From Bacillus massilinigeriensis (GTDB lineage Bacteria; Bacillota; Bacilli; Bacillales; Cytobacillaceae), in assembly GCF_900111815.1 (NCBI RefSeq), contig NZ_LT630004.1, forward strand, positions 1,846,293 to 1,910,292: 64,000 nt of DNA. Reading direction: 5' to 3'. The position numbers and the translations under genes are program-made. The notes under the pieces were generated by a model, which was not told where the DNA came from, ran no database searches, and worked only from the letters and a program-made list of their open reading frames with translations. This document shows positions 47,573-56,508 of this stretch, piece after piece; the first letter of the stretch is position 1; the number at the start of each line of letters is the position of its first letter.

Positions 47573-47606
47573 TCCTTTTCTTGGCTCCTTTTCTTGGCTC
47601 CTTTGC
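47573..47606 (-). repeat. Duplicated Shine-Dalgarno segment before nusB
   Basis: Minus strand AAGGAGCCAAGAA twice in tandem and then AAGGA directly before ATG, so up to three ribosome-binding-like AAGGA(G) cores precede the gene. Confidence 0.85.
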
Positions 47607-47724
47607 GGCTATATGCTGATCTCTTCTAAGATGATAATAGCATAACATAACCTTTTACGCATGCTTCCCGGTTATTTTTGCTGATATTGATTTCATTTAT
47701 TTCAGGTTGCCACATTTTCCATTG

Positions 47725-47757
47725 AAAAAACCAAAGTCCTGTAAAAGGGCTTTGGTT
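47725..47757 (-). terminator. Terminator of the accB-accC-asp23 unit
   Basis: AACCAAAG / CTTTGGTT stem with six T on the minus strand, just after the Asp23-like stop. Confidence 0.85.
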
Positions 47758-47767
47758 TCTCTTCAAA

Positions 47768-48175
47768 TTATAGCTCCTGTTCGAAATCGCTTTCAGCCTT
47801 TTGCGTTTCAAATTGAATTCCTACAACATGAATGTTTACCTCAGCAGCTTCCAAAGCTGTCATGTTCAGTAGAGCCTGACGGATGTTATCCTGAATTTTT
47901 TGGGCAACAGCTGGGATGGAGACACCAAACTTCATTACACAAAATACGTCCACGATGATCCCTTCATCGGAGAGTTCTACTTTGACGCCTTTGCCGTGAT
48001 TTTTCTTACCAAGCCGTTCAACGACTCCTGCAGCAAAGCTTCCACGCATCTGAGAAACTCCCTCGACCTCTGATGCTGCAATACCGCCAATCACTTCAAT
48101 AACTTCTGGAGCGATTTCCACCTTGCCTAGACCATTGTCTCCATTACTCATTTCCAGTACATGCTGTTCACTCAT
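47768..48175 (-). CDS. yqhY: Asp23/Gls24-family protein (YqhY)
   Basis: A 135-residue Asp23/Gls24 domain protein (VEIAPEVIEVIGGIAASEVEGV, VKVELSDEGIIVDV, VNIHVVGIQFE) with an acidic N-terminus. Its conserved place behind accB-accC suggests a role in controlling acetyl-CoA carboxylase, as studied for YqhY in B. subtilis. ATG 48175 lies 8 nt behind GGAGG; GTG three codons earlier touches the ribosome site and is less likely. Confidence 0.93.
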   Translation of the reverse strand: MSEQHVLEMSNGDNGLGKVEIAPEVIEVIGGIAASEVEGVSQMRGSFAAGVVERLGKKNHGKGVKVELSDEGIIVDVFCVMKFGVSIPAVAQKIQDNIRQALLNMTALEAAEVNIHVVGIQFETQKAESDFEQEL

Positions 48176-48190
48176 TGCCTGCACCTCCAG

Positions 48191-49546
48191 TTATTCTTCT
48201 GCCATTACATCATATATTTCTAGGAACTTCGTATTGAATTGGCCCTCCACAAATTTTTCGTGGCTGAGCAATTTCAAATGGAAGGGGATTGTCGTATGGA
48301 TGCCTTCGACGACGAATTCTGCCAAAGCCCTCTTCATACGGCTGATCGCTTCTTCCCTTGTGCTCCCGTATGTGATTACCTTTGCAATCATTGAATCATA
48401 ATATGGGGGAATAGAATAGCCAGGATAAGCAGCAGAATCTATCCTGACCCCAAGACCGCCAGGAGGAAGGTACATGTTAATTTTCCCAGGTGATGGCATG
48501 AAATTTTTCAAAGGGTTTTCTGCATTAATCCTGCATTCAATTGCCCACCCGTTAAACTCGACCTCTTCCTGTTTGAGTCCAAGCTTCTCTCCTGAGGCGA
48601 CTTTGATTTGTTCCTTAATCAAGTCGACGCCTGTTACCATTTCAGTAACCGGATGCTCTACCTGGATACGCGTATTCATTTCCATAAAATAAAATTTGCG
48701 ATTGCGGTAATCATATATAAATTCTACCGTGCCTGCACCTGTATAGGCAACTGCTTTCGCCGCTTTAACTGCTGCTTCGCCCATTTCTTTGCGAATTTCG
48801 CCATCAAGTGCCGGCGAAGGGGTTTCTTCCAGAAGCTTTTGCAACCGGCGTTGGATAGAGCAATCGCGTTCTCCAAGATGAATTGTATTACCGTAAGAAT
48901 CTGCCAAAACTTGTATCTCTACATGTCTGAAATCTTCAATAAATTTCTCAATATATACTCCTGGATGACCGAATGCAGTCATTGCTTCCTGCTGGGTAAT
49001 GCTGATACCTTTCAGCATTTCTTCCTCTGATTTGGCAACACGGATTCCTTTTCCGCCTCCGCCAGCAGTAGCCTTGATAATAACAGGATAGCCAATGCTC
49101 GTTGCAAGCTCGATTGCATCTTCATTGCTTTCAATGATACCTCTTGAACCAGGAACGATTGGCACTCCCGCTTCTCTCATCGTCTCCCTTGCAACATCTT
49201 TTGTCCCCATTTTTTGAATAGCTTCCGGTGTCGGACCGACAAAAGTAATATTGCATTCCCTGCAGAGCTCTGCAAAAGCAGCGTTCTCTGCGAGGAATCC
49301 ATAACCAGGATGGATAGCATCGCACCCTGTCAATTTTGCCACACTAATGATATTAGTAAAGTTCAAGTAACTGTCTTTTGATGGCTTTGGGCCGATGCAA
49401 TACGCTTCGTCAGCAAGCTGTACATGAAGGGATTCTCTGTCTGCGTCCGAAAATACCGCGACAGACTCAATGCCCATTTCCCGACAAGCCCGGATGATAC
49501 GTACTGCAATTTCACCCCGATTGGCAACCAATAATTTTTTTATCAT
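48191..49546 (-). CDS. accC: Acetyl-CoA carboxylase, biotin carboxylase subunit
   Basis: ATP-grasp enzyme that carboxylates biotin on AccB for malonyl-CoA synthesis. The 451 residues have [27 protein letters not shown], the ATP loop [12 protein letters not shown], and the [14 protein letters not shown] active site. ATG 49546, 12 bp after accB, behind GGAGAGG. It might also serve the orphan PccB in propionyl-CoA carboxylation; that is inference. Confidence 0.97.
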   Translation of the reverse strand: MIKKLLVANRGEIAVRIIRACREMGIESVAVFSDADRESLHVQLADEAYCIGPKPSKDSYLNFTNIISVAKLTGCDAIHPGYGFLAENAAFAELCRECNITFVGPTPEAIQKMGTKDVARETMREAGVPIVPGSRGIIESNEDAIELATSIGYPVIIKATAGGGGKGIRVAKSEEEMLKGISITQQEAMTAFGHPGVYIEKFIEDFRHVEIQVLADSYGNTIHLGERDCSIQRRLQKLLEETPSPALDGEIRKEMGEAAVKAAKAVAYTGAGTVEFIYDYRNRKFYFMEMNTRIQVEHPVTEMVTGVDLIKEQIKVASGEKLGLKQEEVEFNGWAIECRINAENPLKNFMPSPGKINMYLPPGGLGVRIDSAAYPGYSIPPYYDSMIAKVITYGSTREEAISRMKRALAEFVVEGIHTTIPFHLKLLSHEKFVEGQFNTKFLEIYDVMAEE

Positions 49547-49558
49547 CTTGACCTCTCC

Positions 49559-50065
49559 TTACTCTGGCTTAACTAAGAACAGAGGCTGTCCGTATTCGAC
49601 GAGCTGTCCGTCTTTTACAAGTACCTCAACGATTTCCCCATCGATCTCAGCTTCAATTTCATTGAATAGCTTCATTGCTTCCACGATGCAGACAATGGAA
49701 TCCTTTTTTACTTTTGATCCAGCTTTAACATATGCATCTGCGTCTGGAGTAGGTGATTGATAGAATGTTCCCACCATTGGAGAAGTAATTTTATGTAGGT
49801 TTGCTGTATCCTTCACTTCTTCCTTCTTCTGTTCCTGGACAGGTGCAGCAACAGCCACAGCAGGCGTTTGTACTGGTGCCGGAGTCTGAACAGCAGCTGG
49901 TTGAACTGTCTCGACAGAAACAGTATTAACAGGTGCTTGAACCGTTTGCATGTTCGCACCCTTCTTCATTTTAACTTTCACACCTTCAACCTCATATGAA
50001 AATTCATCAATGGTCGACTGATCGATCAATTTAATCAGTTCACGAATTTCTTGCACTTTCAACAT
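49559..50065 (-). CDS. accB: Acetyl-CoA carboxylase, biotin carboxyl carrier protein
   Basis: Biotin carrier of 168 residues: an N-terminal dimerisation part ([14 protein letters not shown]), a Pro/Ala/Val/Gln linker of about 45 residues, and a biotinyl domain with the biotin lysine in [16 protein letters not shown] 50065 is 8 nt behind AGGGG; GTG three codons upstream is too near that site. A sigma-A promoter lies 50-80 bp upstream. Confidence 0.97.
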   Translation of the reverse strand: MLKVQEIRELIKLIDQSTIDEFSYEVEGVKVKMKKGANMQTVQAPVNTVSVETVQPAAVQTPAPVQTPAVAVAAPVQEQKKEEVKDTANLHKITSPMVGTFYQSPTPDADAYVKAGSKVKKDSIVCIVEAMKLFNEIEAEIDGEIVEVLVKDGQLVEYGQPLFLVKPE

Positions 50066-50115
50066 TGCTGGCACCCCTTGTCTTATTTCAAATATAATTG
50101 AGACTAACTACTAAT

Positions 50116-50145
50116 ACTATACGATAATACCATGTTATACTTCAA
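50116..50145 (-). promoter_or_regulatory. Sigma-A promoter of accB-accC
   Basis: Minus strand TTGAAG (50140-50145), 18-nt spacer, TATAGT (50116-50121), about 50 bp ahead of accB. Confidence 0.6.
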
Positions 50146-50234
50146 TAAATTAACTGTCGTCTATCATTTTAATCTTTTCTGAATTAAAAGGGAATTCTTA
50201 TTGTATAATAAACCGCTGGCTATAATGAAAATAA

Positions 50235-50290
50235 AACAGGGAGATGATGGCACTGGGCAGTTAAAAACCTCGCCATTTCTCCCTGTTTTT
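50235..50290 (-). terminator. Terminator of spoIIIA operon
   Basis: AACAGGGAGA / TCTCCCTGTT stem, extended by ATGG/CCAT, with T-rich tail, after the spoIIIAH stop. Confidence 0.85.
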
Positions 50291-50308
50291 AAACATTCTT
50301 GCAAAATC

Positions 50309-50872
50309 TTATTTGCCCGGCTGAAAGTCAACCACGACCGGCTGGTAATCGCCAAGCTCTGTCCTTACCATTTGGATAATTTCATTTGCTTTAGATCTTG
50401 AGTGTTTTTCAGCTTTTACGGTAATTCTGACTTTTTCTCCATCTGCTCTAACAAGTACATCCTCATAATCCATTGATTTAATGAGCGTCTCGAGTACATT
50501 TTCTTTTTGAGCAATATCATCAAGTTCTTTCATTTTTTCATAGGCATCGTTTCGCTGCTCTGCAGGTATATCAGTAGAGGCTACGATGTCTTGAAGCTCT
50601 TCCTTCATCTCATTTCTCTGGTCATTCATTTGCATGCGCAATGCTTCAAATGCTTCATCTGTCGCTGCAGCAGAAATGACTGTCTGTCCATCTTTAGACT
50701 GGACAGCTGCTTGCTGCTTGCTTTCAACCATTTTTGCTTCGCTCTTCTCTTTCGCCTCTTGTGTCGCCATTTCCGTCATGTTCTGTTCTGGAGAAGTGAT
50801 GTAATAGACAGATAGAACAACAACAAGACTCAGCATTGTCAACAACCAAACTGTTTGTTTTTTCAATAACAT
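50309..50872 (-). CDS. spoIIIAH: Stage III sporulation protein AH
   Basis: Mother-cell membrane protein that binds forespore SpoIIQ to form the intercellular channel. About 187 residues: one N-terminal helix (KKQTVWLLTMLSLVVVLSVYYI), a Glu/Lys/Gln-rich stalk, and a C-terminal EscJ/PrgK-like ring domain (ETLIKSMDYEDVLVRADGEKVRITVKAE). ATG 50872 abuts AAGGAG, so TTG two codons later with 6-nt spacing may be the true start. Confidence 0.95.
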   Translation of the reverse strand: MLLKKQTVWLLTMLSLVVVLSVYYITSPEQNMTEMATQEAKEKSEAKMVESKQQAAVQSKDGQTVISAAATDEAFEALRMQMNDQRNEMKEELQDIVASTDIPAEQRNDAYEKMKELDDIAQKENVLETLIKSMDYEDVLVRADGEKVRITVKAEKHSRSKANEIIQMVRTELGDYQPVVVDFQPGK

Positions 50873-50876
50873 CTCC

Positions 50877-51542
50877 TTAATCCCCCTTTGTTTTCTTAGG
50901 CAATACGGATACTCGGTGGCTAGGAACATCTAGTGACCTCGTTACCGCTTCTAGTATCCATTTTTTCACTTGTATATTTTCAGCGCCTCTCGCCACGATG
51001 AGCACACCCCTTATTTCTGGTTTTTTCGTCTCCAGCACAATCGGCGTTTCCTTATCCCCGTTCTTGACGATGACAAGCTGCTCATCCTTTGAAAGGTCTT
51101 CCACTTTTCTGCTACCGCCTTCCCTGTCTGTCTCATCTGTTGTTTGCGACTGAGTGACCGTATTTTTCTCAAGCACTTTCTTTTCCGTCGAATCAGCATT
51201 TACCATGACAGATACATCCCTAACTCCCGCAATTCCTTCCAGTACTTCTTTCAACTGCGTTTCACAAGCTTCTTCATACTTGCTGATACTATCGTTTTTT
51301 TGTGGTTTTCTCTGTCCAAATACAGCCTCAGTCTTTTTGTTTTGATCTTGTACGGTGGCAGGAACACTGTTGGTTTCTCCATTCTTATCAAACATATTCC
51401 CTACCATCATTGCACCTGTACCAATAAGGATGACAAAAAGAAAGTACGGATGTTTGCCTGTTTTTTTATCAGATGGACTTTTCGCTTTAAAAAAACTGTT
51501 CTTCAGCCAGCCCAGCGGACCTATCTTATTCTCTTTCACCAT
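50877..51542 (-). CDS. spoIIIAG: Stage III sporulation protein AG
   Basis: Ring-forming component of the SpoIIIA-SpoIIQ channel. The 221-residue protein has one membrane helix (HPYFLFVILIGTGAMMVGNMF) and a C-terminal ring-building domain (LKEVLEGIAGVRDVSVMVNAD). ATG 51542 lies inside the 3' end of spoIIIAF behind AGGAGGGGGG; an open extension further upstream lies entirely within spoIIIAF. Confidence 0.94.
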   Translation of the reverse strand: MVKENKIGPLGWLKNSFFKAKSPSDKKTGKHPYFLFVILIGTGAMMVGNMFDKNGETNSVPATVQDQNKKTEAVFGQRKPQKNDSISKYEEACETQLKEVLEGIAGVRDVSVMVNADSTEKKVLEKNTVTQSQTTDETDREGGSRKVEDLSKDEQLVIVKNGDKETPIVLETKKPEIRGVLIVARGAENIQVKKWILEAVTRSLDVPSHRVSVLPKKTKGD

Positions 51543-52161
51543 TGGCCAGCCCCCCTCCTGACACAATTTTGATTGATTGTACTGGAACATTCCATTTCTT
51601 CGCCAGAAGGAAAGCCGCTTCTTCATTTCTATCAGGCGCCATGTCCGATGAATGGGGATGCTGAGTATCAATCCGGATTTCTTCTACCACGGTTACCGCT
51701 CCCCCGCTGCTGCCTTCTGCCTCTCGTACAAGAACGGTAATCTGCTCAAGATTTTCCGGAAATGTACGCTTGTCTTGCTCTTTTGTCACTATTTCCACCG
51801 AAGCTATCTCCAGGTGGTATTTTTCCATCATCTCCTCCTTTGCGTCCGCTTTTAGTTGGACAGCCATTTGTTCTAAAATATATGCATTCTGGGACTCTTG
51901 TATTTCTGTTTTCTTCAATTCTATTAAATTTTCCATGCTGCTTCCTCCAAATTTCCCTTCGGATGGCACCTTTTCAAGCATCTGCTCCAAATCGCTTGAG
52001 AAAATTTTGAAAATAGGCGATAGAACAATCGTAATCAACAAGAGTCCTGTAACAATTTTTACGTACTTCTGAAGAGCTGAATTCGGTAGCAGCATTTCAA
52101 GCAATGTCGCTAAAAGGATAAAAAGGATGATATTTGTTACCCACTCTGTGAGAAATTCCAT
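51526..52161 (-). CDS. spoIIIAF: Stage III sporulation protein AF
   Basis: Channel component of 211 residues with two N-terminal membrane helices (VTNIILFILLATLLEMLL and YVKIVTGLLLITIVLSPIF) followed by a soluble ring-type domain. ATG 52161 behind AGAGGTGG. It overlaps spoIIIAG by 17 bp. Confidence 0.94.
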   Translation of the reverse strand: MEFLTEWVTNIILFILLATLLEMLLPNSALQKYVKIVTGLLLITIVLSPIFKIFSSDLEQMLEKVPSEGKFGGSSMENLIELKKTEIQESQNAYILEQMAVQLKADAKEEMMEKYHLEIASVEIVTKEQDKRTFPENLEQITVLVREAEGSSGGAVTVVEEIRIDTQHPHSSDMAPDRNEEAAFLLAKKWNVPVQSIKIVSGGGLANGERE

Positions 52162-52170
52162 TATCCACCT

Positions 52171-53370
52171 CTATCTGACCATCATGGAAAGATTGCCTGC
52201 CGAGACAATGACCGTTATTGTTAGGAAAAACATCAAGGATACGATTGCAAGTGCAACAAAAACATAAATGATGCTCTTGCTTATGACATCAAGGAAAGCA
52301 ATTACCGGCCCTCCTCCTAGAGGCTGCAGTACAGCTGCAGCAAGTTTATATATAAAAGCGATCAGCAGAATCTTAACCGCCGGAAACGCTGCTAACAAAA
52401 GAAGGATTGCTACTCCCGCTATGCCTACAGTATTTTTTAAAAGGACCGAAGCACTGATGACTGTTTCAGCCGCATCCGTAAATGTCCGGCCGATAACCGG
52501 GATGAAATTTCCCGTGACAAACTTTGCTGTTTTGACTGTCACTCCATCCGTCACGGCTGAAGCTGCTCCCTGTACGGATATGACACCGAGAAAAACGGTG
52601 AGGAATAGTCCGAGCAAACCAACGCTCCAGTTTCTAAACAAACCAGCAAGCTGTGTTACTTTGTAATGCTCTGTCAAAATGCTGACAATTCCCAGAAGAG
52701 CTGAGAGGAGCAAAAGTGGGAGAACAATATACTGAACAAACAACCCGCTTGTATTCATCAGGAAAAGGATGATGGGATGAAAAAAAGCAGCGGAGATGAC
52801 TCCACCCGACGAAGCAATTAGTGCAAGAAGCAAAGGAACAATGGCAAGGATAAAACTGATCATGCTTTCAATAGTCTGATTGGTATAATCAATAACTATA
52901 TGAAAGCTGTTTAGCGCGATGATAATTAACACCATGAAAACGATAGAATACGCCACTTTACTTACTGCACTATTTTCAAAGGAGTTGTGGAGGGTCTGAA
53001 GAAACATGCTGAAGACTGTCAGAAGAACAAGGGTACCAAGAAGTTTTCCATTAGCTGTGAACTCGTGGAATCCATACTTTAGAATGCCGATGAACCACTC
53101 TTTCAGGGAAAACTCCTTCTCTCCTTTTATAAAGTCATAGAGGCTACCCTTCTGACTCTCTGGAAGAAAACCACCGTATTCATCCAAGATATTCTCCCAA
53201 TATTCCGTTAACTCATCCAGTTGTAATTCCTCGAGCTGCTTGTCCGCAATCGTTCTCACACTCTTAGGTTTGTCTCCTCCTTCCTCTCCCGCAGCCTGCA
53301 CTCCAGAAAAAGCGAAAATGTAGAACAGGAGGCCAAACATAAGAGTCAGTAATTTGTGGAAGACTTTCAA
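52171..53370 (-). CDS. spoIIIAE: Stage III sporulation protein AE
   Basis: Polytopic membrane protein of 399 residues, probably the core permease-like part of the channel. It has a signal-like N-terminus (LLTLMFGLLFYIFAFSGVQA) followed by about eight hydrophobic segments. TTG 53370 follows AAAGGGGGTGA, and no ATG or GTG is available nearby. Confidence 0.95.
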   Translation of the reverse strand: MKVFHKLLTLMFGLLFYIFAFSGVQAAGEEGGDKPKSVRTIADKQLEELQLDELTEYWENILDEYGGFLPESQKGSLYDFIKGEKEFSLKEWFIGILKYGFHEFTANGKLLGTLVLLTVFSMFLQTLHNSFENSAVSKVAYSIVFMVLIIIALNSFHIVIDYTNQTIESMISFILAIVPLLLALIASSGGVISAAFFHPIILFLMNTSGLFVQYIVLPLLLLSALLGIVSILTEHYKVTQLAGLFRNWSVGLLGLFLTVFLGVISVQGAASAVTDGVTVKTAKFVTGNFIPVIGRTFTDAAETVISASVLLKNTVGIAGVAILLLLAAFPAVKILLIAFIYKLAAAVLQPLGGGPVIAFLDVISKSIIYVFVALAIVSLMFFLTITVIVSAGNLSMMVR

Positions 53371-53399
53371 TACTTCACCCCCTTTCTTTCATCCAAAAC

Positions 53400-53789
53400 T
53401 TATCCGGGAATTAAATTAATAATGGTTTCAATTAATACCGTTAAAATTGGTACGGCCATCGCGAGAATCAACACTTTGCCCCCAAGCTCAATTTTCGAAG
53501 CTAGCGCTCCCTGACCTGCATCTTTTGTTATTTGTGATGCAAACTCAGCAATATACGCGATGCCAATGATCTTTAAAATAGTCTCGATATAGATAAGATT
53601 AACTTGGGCATCAGCAGCCAGATTTTTCACCATGGAAATGATCATCCAAACCTTGTCCACTAAAAAAAGAAAAATGGCACACCCGCTAAACACGACGAGA
53701 AGGATTGCAAAGTTCGGTTTCTGTTCTTTCAGGACCAGTCCAAGGAAGGTTGCGACGAGTGCTGTGCCTGCTATTTGAATGATTTCAAT
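53400..53789 (-). CDS. spoIIIAD: Stage III sporulation protein AD, ATT start
   Basis: Membrane protein of 129 residues with several helices and the conserved ETILKIIGIAYIAEFASQITKDAGQGALASKIE core (residues about 70-102). The first ATG/GTG/TTG codon in frame is GTG 53693, which would delete 32 residues conserved in family members. The frame continues upstream as IEIIQIAGTALVATF to an in-frame TAG, with AGGAGG 8 nt before ATT 53789. ATT is therefore the best start codon. Confidence 0.88.
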   Translation of the reverse strand: MEIIQIAGTALVATFLGLVLKEQKPNFAILLVVFSGCAIFLFLVDKVWMIISMVKNLAADAQVNLIYIETILKIIGIAYIAEFASQITKDAGQGALASKIELGGKVLILAMAVPILTVLIETIINLIPG

Positions 53790-53801
53790 CGCTTGTCCCT
53801 C

Positions 53802-54008
53802 CTAACCTTGAAACAGAAAAACCGATTTAATTTTTTCAAATAGATCGTCCACTATGGAAGCAACCATAAAAAGAATATAGATAAAGCCAAATAGCGTTAC
53901 CCATTGTGCATATTCCTTTTTCCCCATCTGATCGAGGATGGTATGCAAAAATGCGACAACTATCCCTACACCAGCAATTTTAAATATGATATCTACATCC
54001 AAACCCAT
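53802..54008 (-). CDS. spoIIIAC: Stage III sporulation protein AC
   Basis: Small membrane protein of 68 residues with two helices (DIIFKIAGVGIVVAFLHTIL and WVTLFGFIYILFMVASIV), the standard AC size. ATG 54008 behind TAGGGGG. It is 12 bp ahead of spoIIIAD. Confidence 0.95.
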   Translation of the reverse strand: MGLDVDIIFKIAGVGIVVAFLHTILDQMGKKEYAQWVTLFGFIYILFMVASIVDDLFEKIKSVFLFQG

Positions 54009-54026
54009 CTATTAATCCCCCTATAA

Positions 54027-54542
54027 TTACATCAGTAGGATGATAATCAGTAAGCCTGACAGGAATCCGAGGCTTTTGACCATTTTTTCATACTTAGACT
54101 GTTTTTCGAAAGCGTCTCCTTCTTCTCTTTGAAGGTGGGTGATGGCAAGCTGGATTTGCTTTTGCTGTGATTGCTTGTCATGCCGGCCCAACGTCTCTCC
54201 AAACTGCTTAAGGATTTCTAATTCCCCGTTCCGGAGGGCTGTTTCCCGCCAAATTTCGTCAAGGCTTGCGTTCCAAGCTGAGCTCACTGTCGTCTCTTCT
54301 TCCAATAGTCTTTTCGAGAAGGAGGAAAACAAGCGGGATAATGGCGCCTGCAACTGTGTGGAAAGCCTTCTTGCTGCTTCATGCAACGGCGTGTGCCCGT
54401 ACATTATTTCCGCCTCAAGTGATTGAAGTGCTGATTTCAGCTGCCGCAGCTGTCTAGGCCGTTCATTAAACTTTCTTGCAGCTTCGAGGCCCGTCCAAGT
54501 TGTTGCTGTTATGATTAGAGCCGCACCAATTAACTTAATCAT
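54027..54542 (-). CDS. spoIIIAB: Stage III sporulation protein AB
   Basis: A 171-residue protein with helices at both ends (LIGAALIITATTWTGLEAA and SLGFLSGLLIIILLM) and a helical GspF-like middle. Its start overlaps the spoIIIAA stop (ATGA). Confidence 0.94.
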   Translation of the reverse strand: MIKLIGAALIITATTWTGLEAARKFNERPRQLRQLKSALQSLEAEIMYGHTPLHEAARRLSTQLQAPLSRLFSSFSKRLLEEETTVSSAWNASLDEIWRETALRNGELEILKQFGETLGRHDKQSQQKQIQLAITHLQREEGDAFEKQSKYEKMVKSLGFLSGLLIIILLM

Positions 54543-55468
54543 GCGATCCTCACCTTTATCTTTGATTTGATCACTTTCCCTAAGTTGTCTTTAATACATG
54601 CTGTGTTTCCTTGCTCAGCCTCTCGCGAAAGCTCAATGTAACGCTCAAATATTCCCTCCTCGATGATCTCCTTCATGACAGGTCTCCTGCGGATATCTAG
54701 CAGTGATTTACCGTGAACTGTCATCAGTAGAGTAATCCCTGCATTCGCAGCCTCGAGTATCGCAGCCGCGTCCTCTACACTTCCCGCCTCATCAACCACA
54801 ATCACATCAGGACTCATAGATCGAATCATCATCATCATTCCTTCAGCCTTTGGACAAGAATCGAGCACATCGATGCGGGGACCAAAGGTAAACTGCGGAA
54901 TACCATTTAGACACCCAGCGATTTCCGAACGTTCATCAATAATACCCGCTTTGCATGCTGGAATACTCCTCTTGCTGCAGCCCTTTGATATAAGGCGAGC
55001 AATATCCCGCAAAAGAGTCGTCTTCCCAGTCTGAGGGGGACCGATAATCATCGTGTGCTTCCATCCCGCACCATAGAGGAAGGGTGCAAACACATCCGCA
55101 GTCCCAATTTTCTCTTTTGCAATCCTGATATTAAAAGAACCCACATCTCTGATGGATTTTACCTTCCCGCCATCTAAAATTACTTTTCCTGCTAATCCAA
55201 CACGATGCCCACCTGCAATCGTAATATAGCCCCTCTTCAATTCTTCCTCGAGCGTGTACATGGAAAAATTACTTAGCTTGTTCAAAAGCTGAACTCCATC
55301 TTCCAATGTTGCAATATAAGACAAGAATAATGCTTTTCCGCCAACATTGATTTCAATAGGGCGATTAATTCGAATCCGGATTTCTTCTGCCCGCATTAAT
55401 TCAGCATGAGACAGGTGCCTCAATTGATCCGAAACTGCTTTAGGCAAAAAAGAGAACAGTTTCTCCAT
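54539..55468 (-). CDS. spoIIIAA: Stage III sporulation protein AA, ATPase
   Basis: Predicted motor ATPase of the feeding-tube channel, related to secretion ATPases. The 309 residues have Walker A IIGPPQTGKTTLLRD near residue 143, IIDERSEIAGC, and Walker B VIVVDEAGS. ATG 55468 is 7 nt behind GGGAGG; another ATG two codons upstream touches the ribosome site. The long open frame further upstream overlaps divergent genes and is rejected. First gene of the eight-gene operon. Confidence 0.96.
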   Translation of the reverse strand: MEKLFSFLPKAVSDQLRHLSHAELMRAEEIRIRINRPIEINVGGKALFLSYIATLEDGVQLLNKLSNFSMYTLEEELKRGYITIAGGHRVGLAGKVILDGGKVKSIRDVGSFNIRIAKEKIGTADVFAPFLYGAGWKHTMIIGPPQTGKTTLLRDIARLISKGCSKRSIPACKAGIIDERSEIAGCLNGIPQFTFGPRIDVLDSCPKAEGMMMMIRSMSPDVIVVDEAGSVEDAAAILEAANAGITLLMTVHGKSLLDIRRRPVMKEIIEEGIFERYIELSREAEQGNTACIKDNLGKVIKSKIKVRIA

Positions 55469-55504
55469 AATCATTCCTCCCGGGACAAGCGCATCACATA
55501 TTAA

Positions 55505-55532
55505 AATGTATGCCTGCACGAAGACTTTATGA
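55505..55532 (-). promoter_or_regulatory. Sigma-E promoter of spoIIIA operon
   Basis: Minus strand TCATAAA (55526-55532), 13-nt spacer, CATACATT (55505-55512), close to the sigma-E consensus and about 30 bp before the ribosome site of spoIIIAA. Confidence 0.75.
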
Positions 55533-55604
55533 CATGCACGTCGAACCTCAACAGGATAGATTGCTGTTTTTTTGAAAATAATGTACTGGAAAGGAGGGAA
55601 CAAG

Positions 55605-55760
55605 ATGGTTAACGAGAATCGAAAGAATTTTTTCGAAGCACAGAAACAACGAGGCAAATACATTGGGGATGCACACGGAAATAAGAGCAAACCGGAATCT
55701 GATAAATACAATACAAGGGAAAATACGGATAAATCTCCTGGAACAACAGGGAGGGAATAA
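55605..55760 (+). CDS. Small hydrophilic protein of unknown function (51 aa)
   Basis: ATG 55605 follows AAAGGAGGGAA at good spacing and opens 51 codons. The protein is highly polar (Asn, Lys, Glu, Gly, Asp), without hydrophobic segment or cysteine: NRKNFFEAQKQRGKYIGD then a low-complexity tail ending SPGTTGRE. It is divergent from spoIIIAA and 72 bp ahead of the SIMPL gene. Composition recalls small spore proteins, but I recognise no family. No clear promoter was identified. Confidence 0.6.
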   Translation: MVNENRKNFFEAQKQRGKYIGDAHGNKSKPESDKYNTRENTDKSPGTTGRE

Positions 55761-55832
55761 AGGCGATAAGGGCGGAATGGCTGGGAGAAACTTGCCATAG
55801 GATAGTGGTAAAGGCTGCGGGGTGATAGTGGT

Positions 55833-56471
55833 ATGAACACAAAAAGCGACTTGTCTCTCCCTGGAAAACTTACAGTCCAAGGCGAAGCGACAATACAGAT
55901 TCCACCGGACACAGCATCTACGGTTATTGGCGTCCGATCAGAAAACAGAGAGCTGGCACCTGCCCAAGGAGAAAATGCAACCATAATTGCAAATGTGACT
56001 AGAGCGTTGATGGAAAACGGAGTAAAAAAGGAAGATATTCAAACGATCAGCTACAAAATTGAAGCGCTATATCAATATGATGAGGGAAAACAAGTTTTCC
56101 GCGGATATAGGGTAACCCATCTGCTAAAAGTTAAATTGAAGGATATTAGCAAAGCAGGGGTTATAATCGATGAAAGTACGAAGAACGGCGCCAACGAAGT
56201 GTACGGCGTTGAGTTCTCCCTATCTCAGGAAAAGCAGTATTATGAAAAGGCACTACAATCTTCCATCCAAAATGCCTGGAATAAAGCAAGAAAGCTTGCT
56301 GATGCAGCTGGAGTACATCTTTCCGCTGTTCCAGTCGAAATCAATGAGATTTCCTCACCGCCCTCTCCTATCACTCCAATGGTCAAGGCATTTTCAGAGG
56401 GGACGCAGCTTGAGCCAGGAGTCATTTCCGTGCGAGCAGCTGTCACAGTACATTATGAAATACTAAAATGA
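55833..56471 (+). CDS. SIMPL (DUF541) domain protein
   Basis: A 212-residue SIMPL-domain protein: LTVQGEATIQIPPDTASTVIGV at the N-terminus, GVKKEDIQTISYKIEALY, the YRVTHLLKVKLKD strand, and a C-terminal AWNKARKLADAAGV segment. Family members are linked to membrane or stress functions without a defined reaction. No signal peptide is seen, so this one is probably cytoplasmic. ATG 55833 behind GGGGTGATAG. B. subtilis has yqhV in this slot. Confidence 0.85.
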   Translation: MNTKSDLSLPGKLTVQGEATIQIPPDTASTVIGVRSENRELAPAQGENATIIANVTRALMENGVKKEDIQTISYKIEALYQYDEGKQVFRGYRVTHLLKVKLKDISKAGVIIDESTKNGANEVYGVEFSLSQEKQYYEKALQSSIQNAWNKARKLADAAGVHLSAVPVEINEISSPPSPITPMVKAFSEGTQLEPGVISVRAAVTVHYEILK

Positions 56472-56476
56472 AGAAA

Positions 56477-56500
56477 GCCCCGCTGCTGTTGCAGCGGGGC
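56477..56500. terminator. Terminator between SIMPL gene and efp
   Basis: Perfect 10-bp stem GCCCCGCTGC / GCAGCGGGGC. The better T-tail is on the minus strand (TTTCTTC), so it mainly ends efp transcripts. Confidence 0.88.
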
Positions 56501-56508
56501 AATTTCCA

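Noticed and set aside
47626-47811. 61-codon minus-strand frame between nusB and the Asp23-like gene
   Set aside because: It overlaps the terminator, has no ribosome site and shows no family features.
50164-50355. 63-codon minus-strand frame between spoIIIAH and accB
   Set aside because: It is read through the spoIIIA terminator and is not protein-like.
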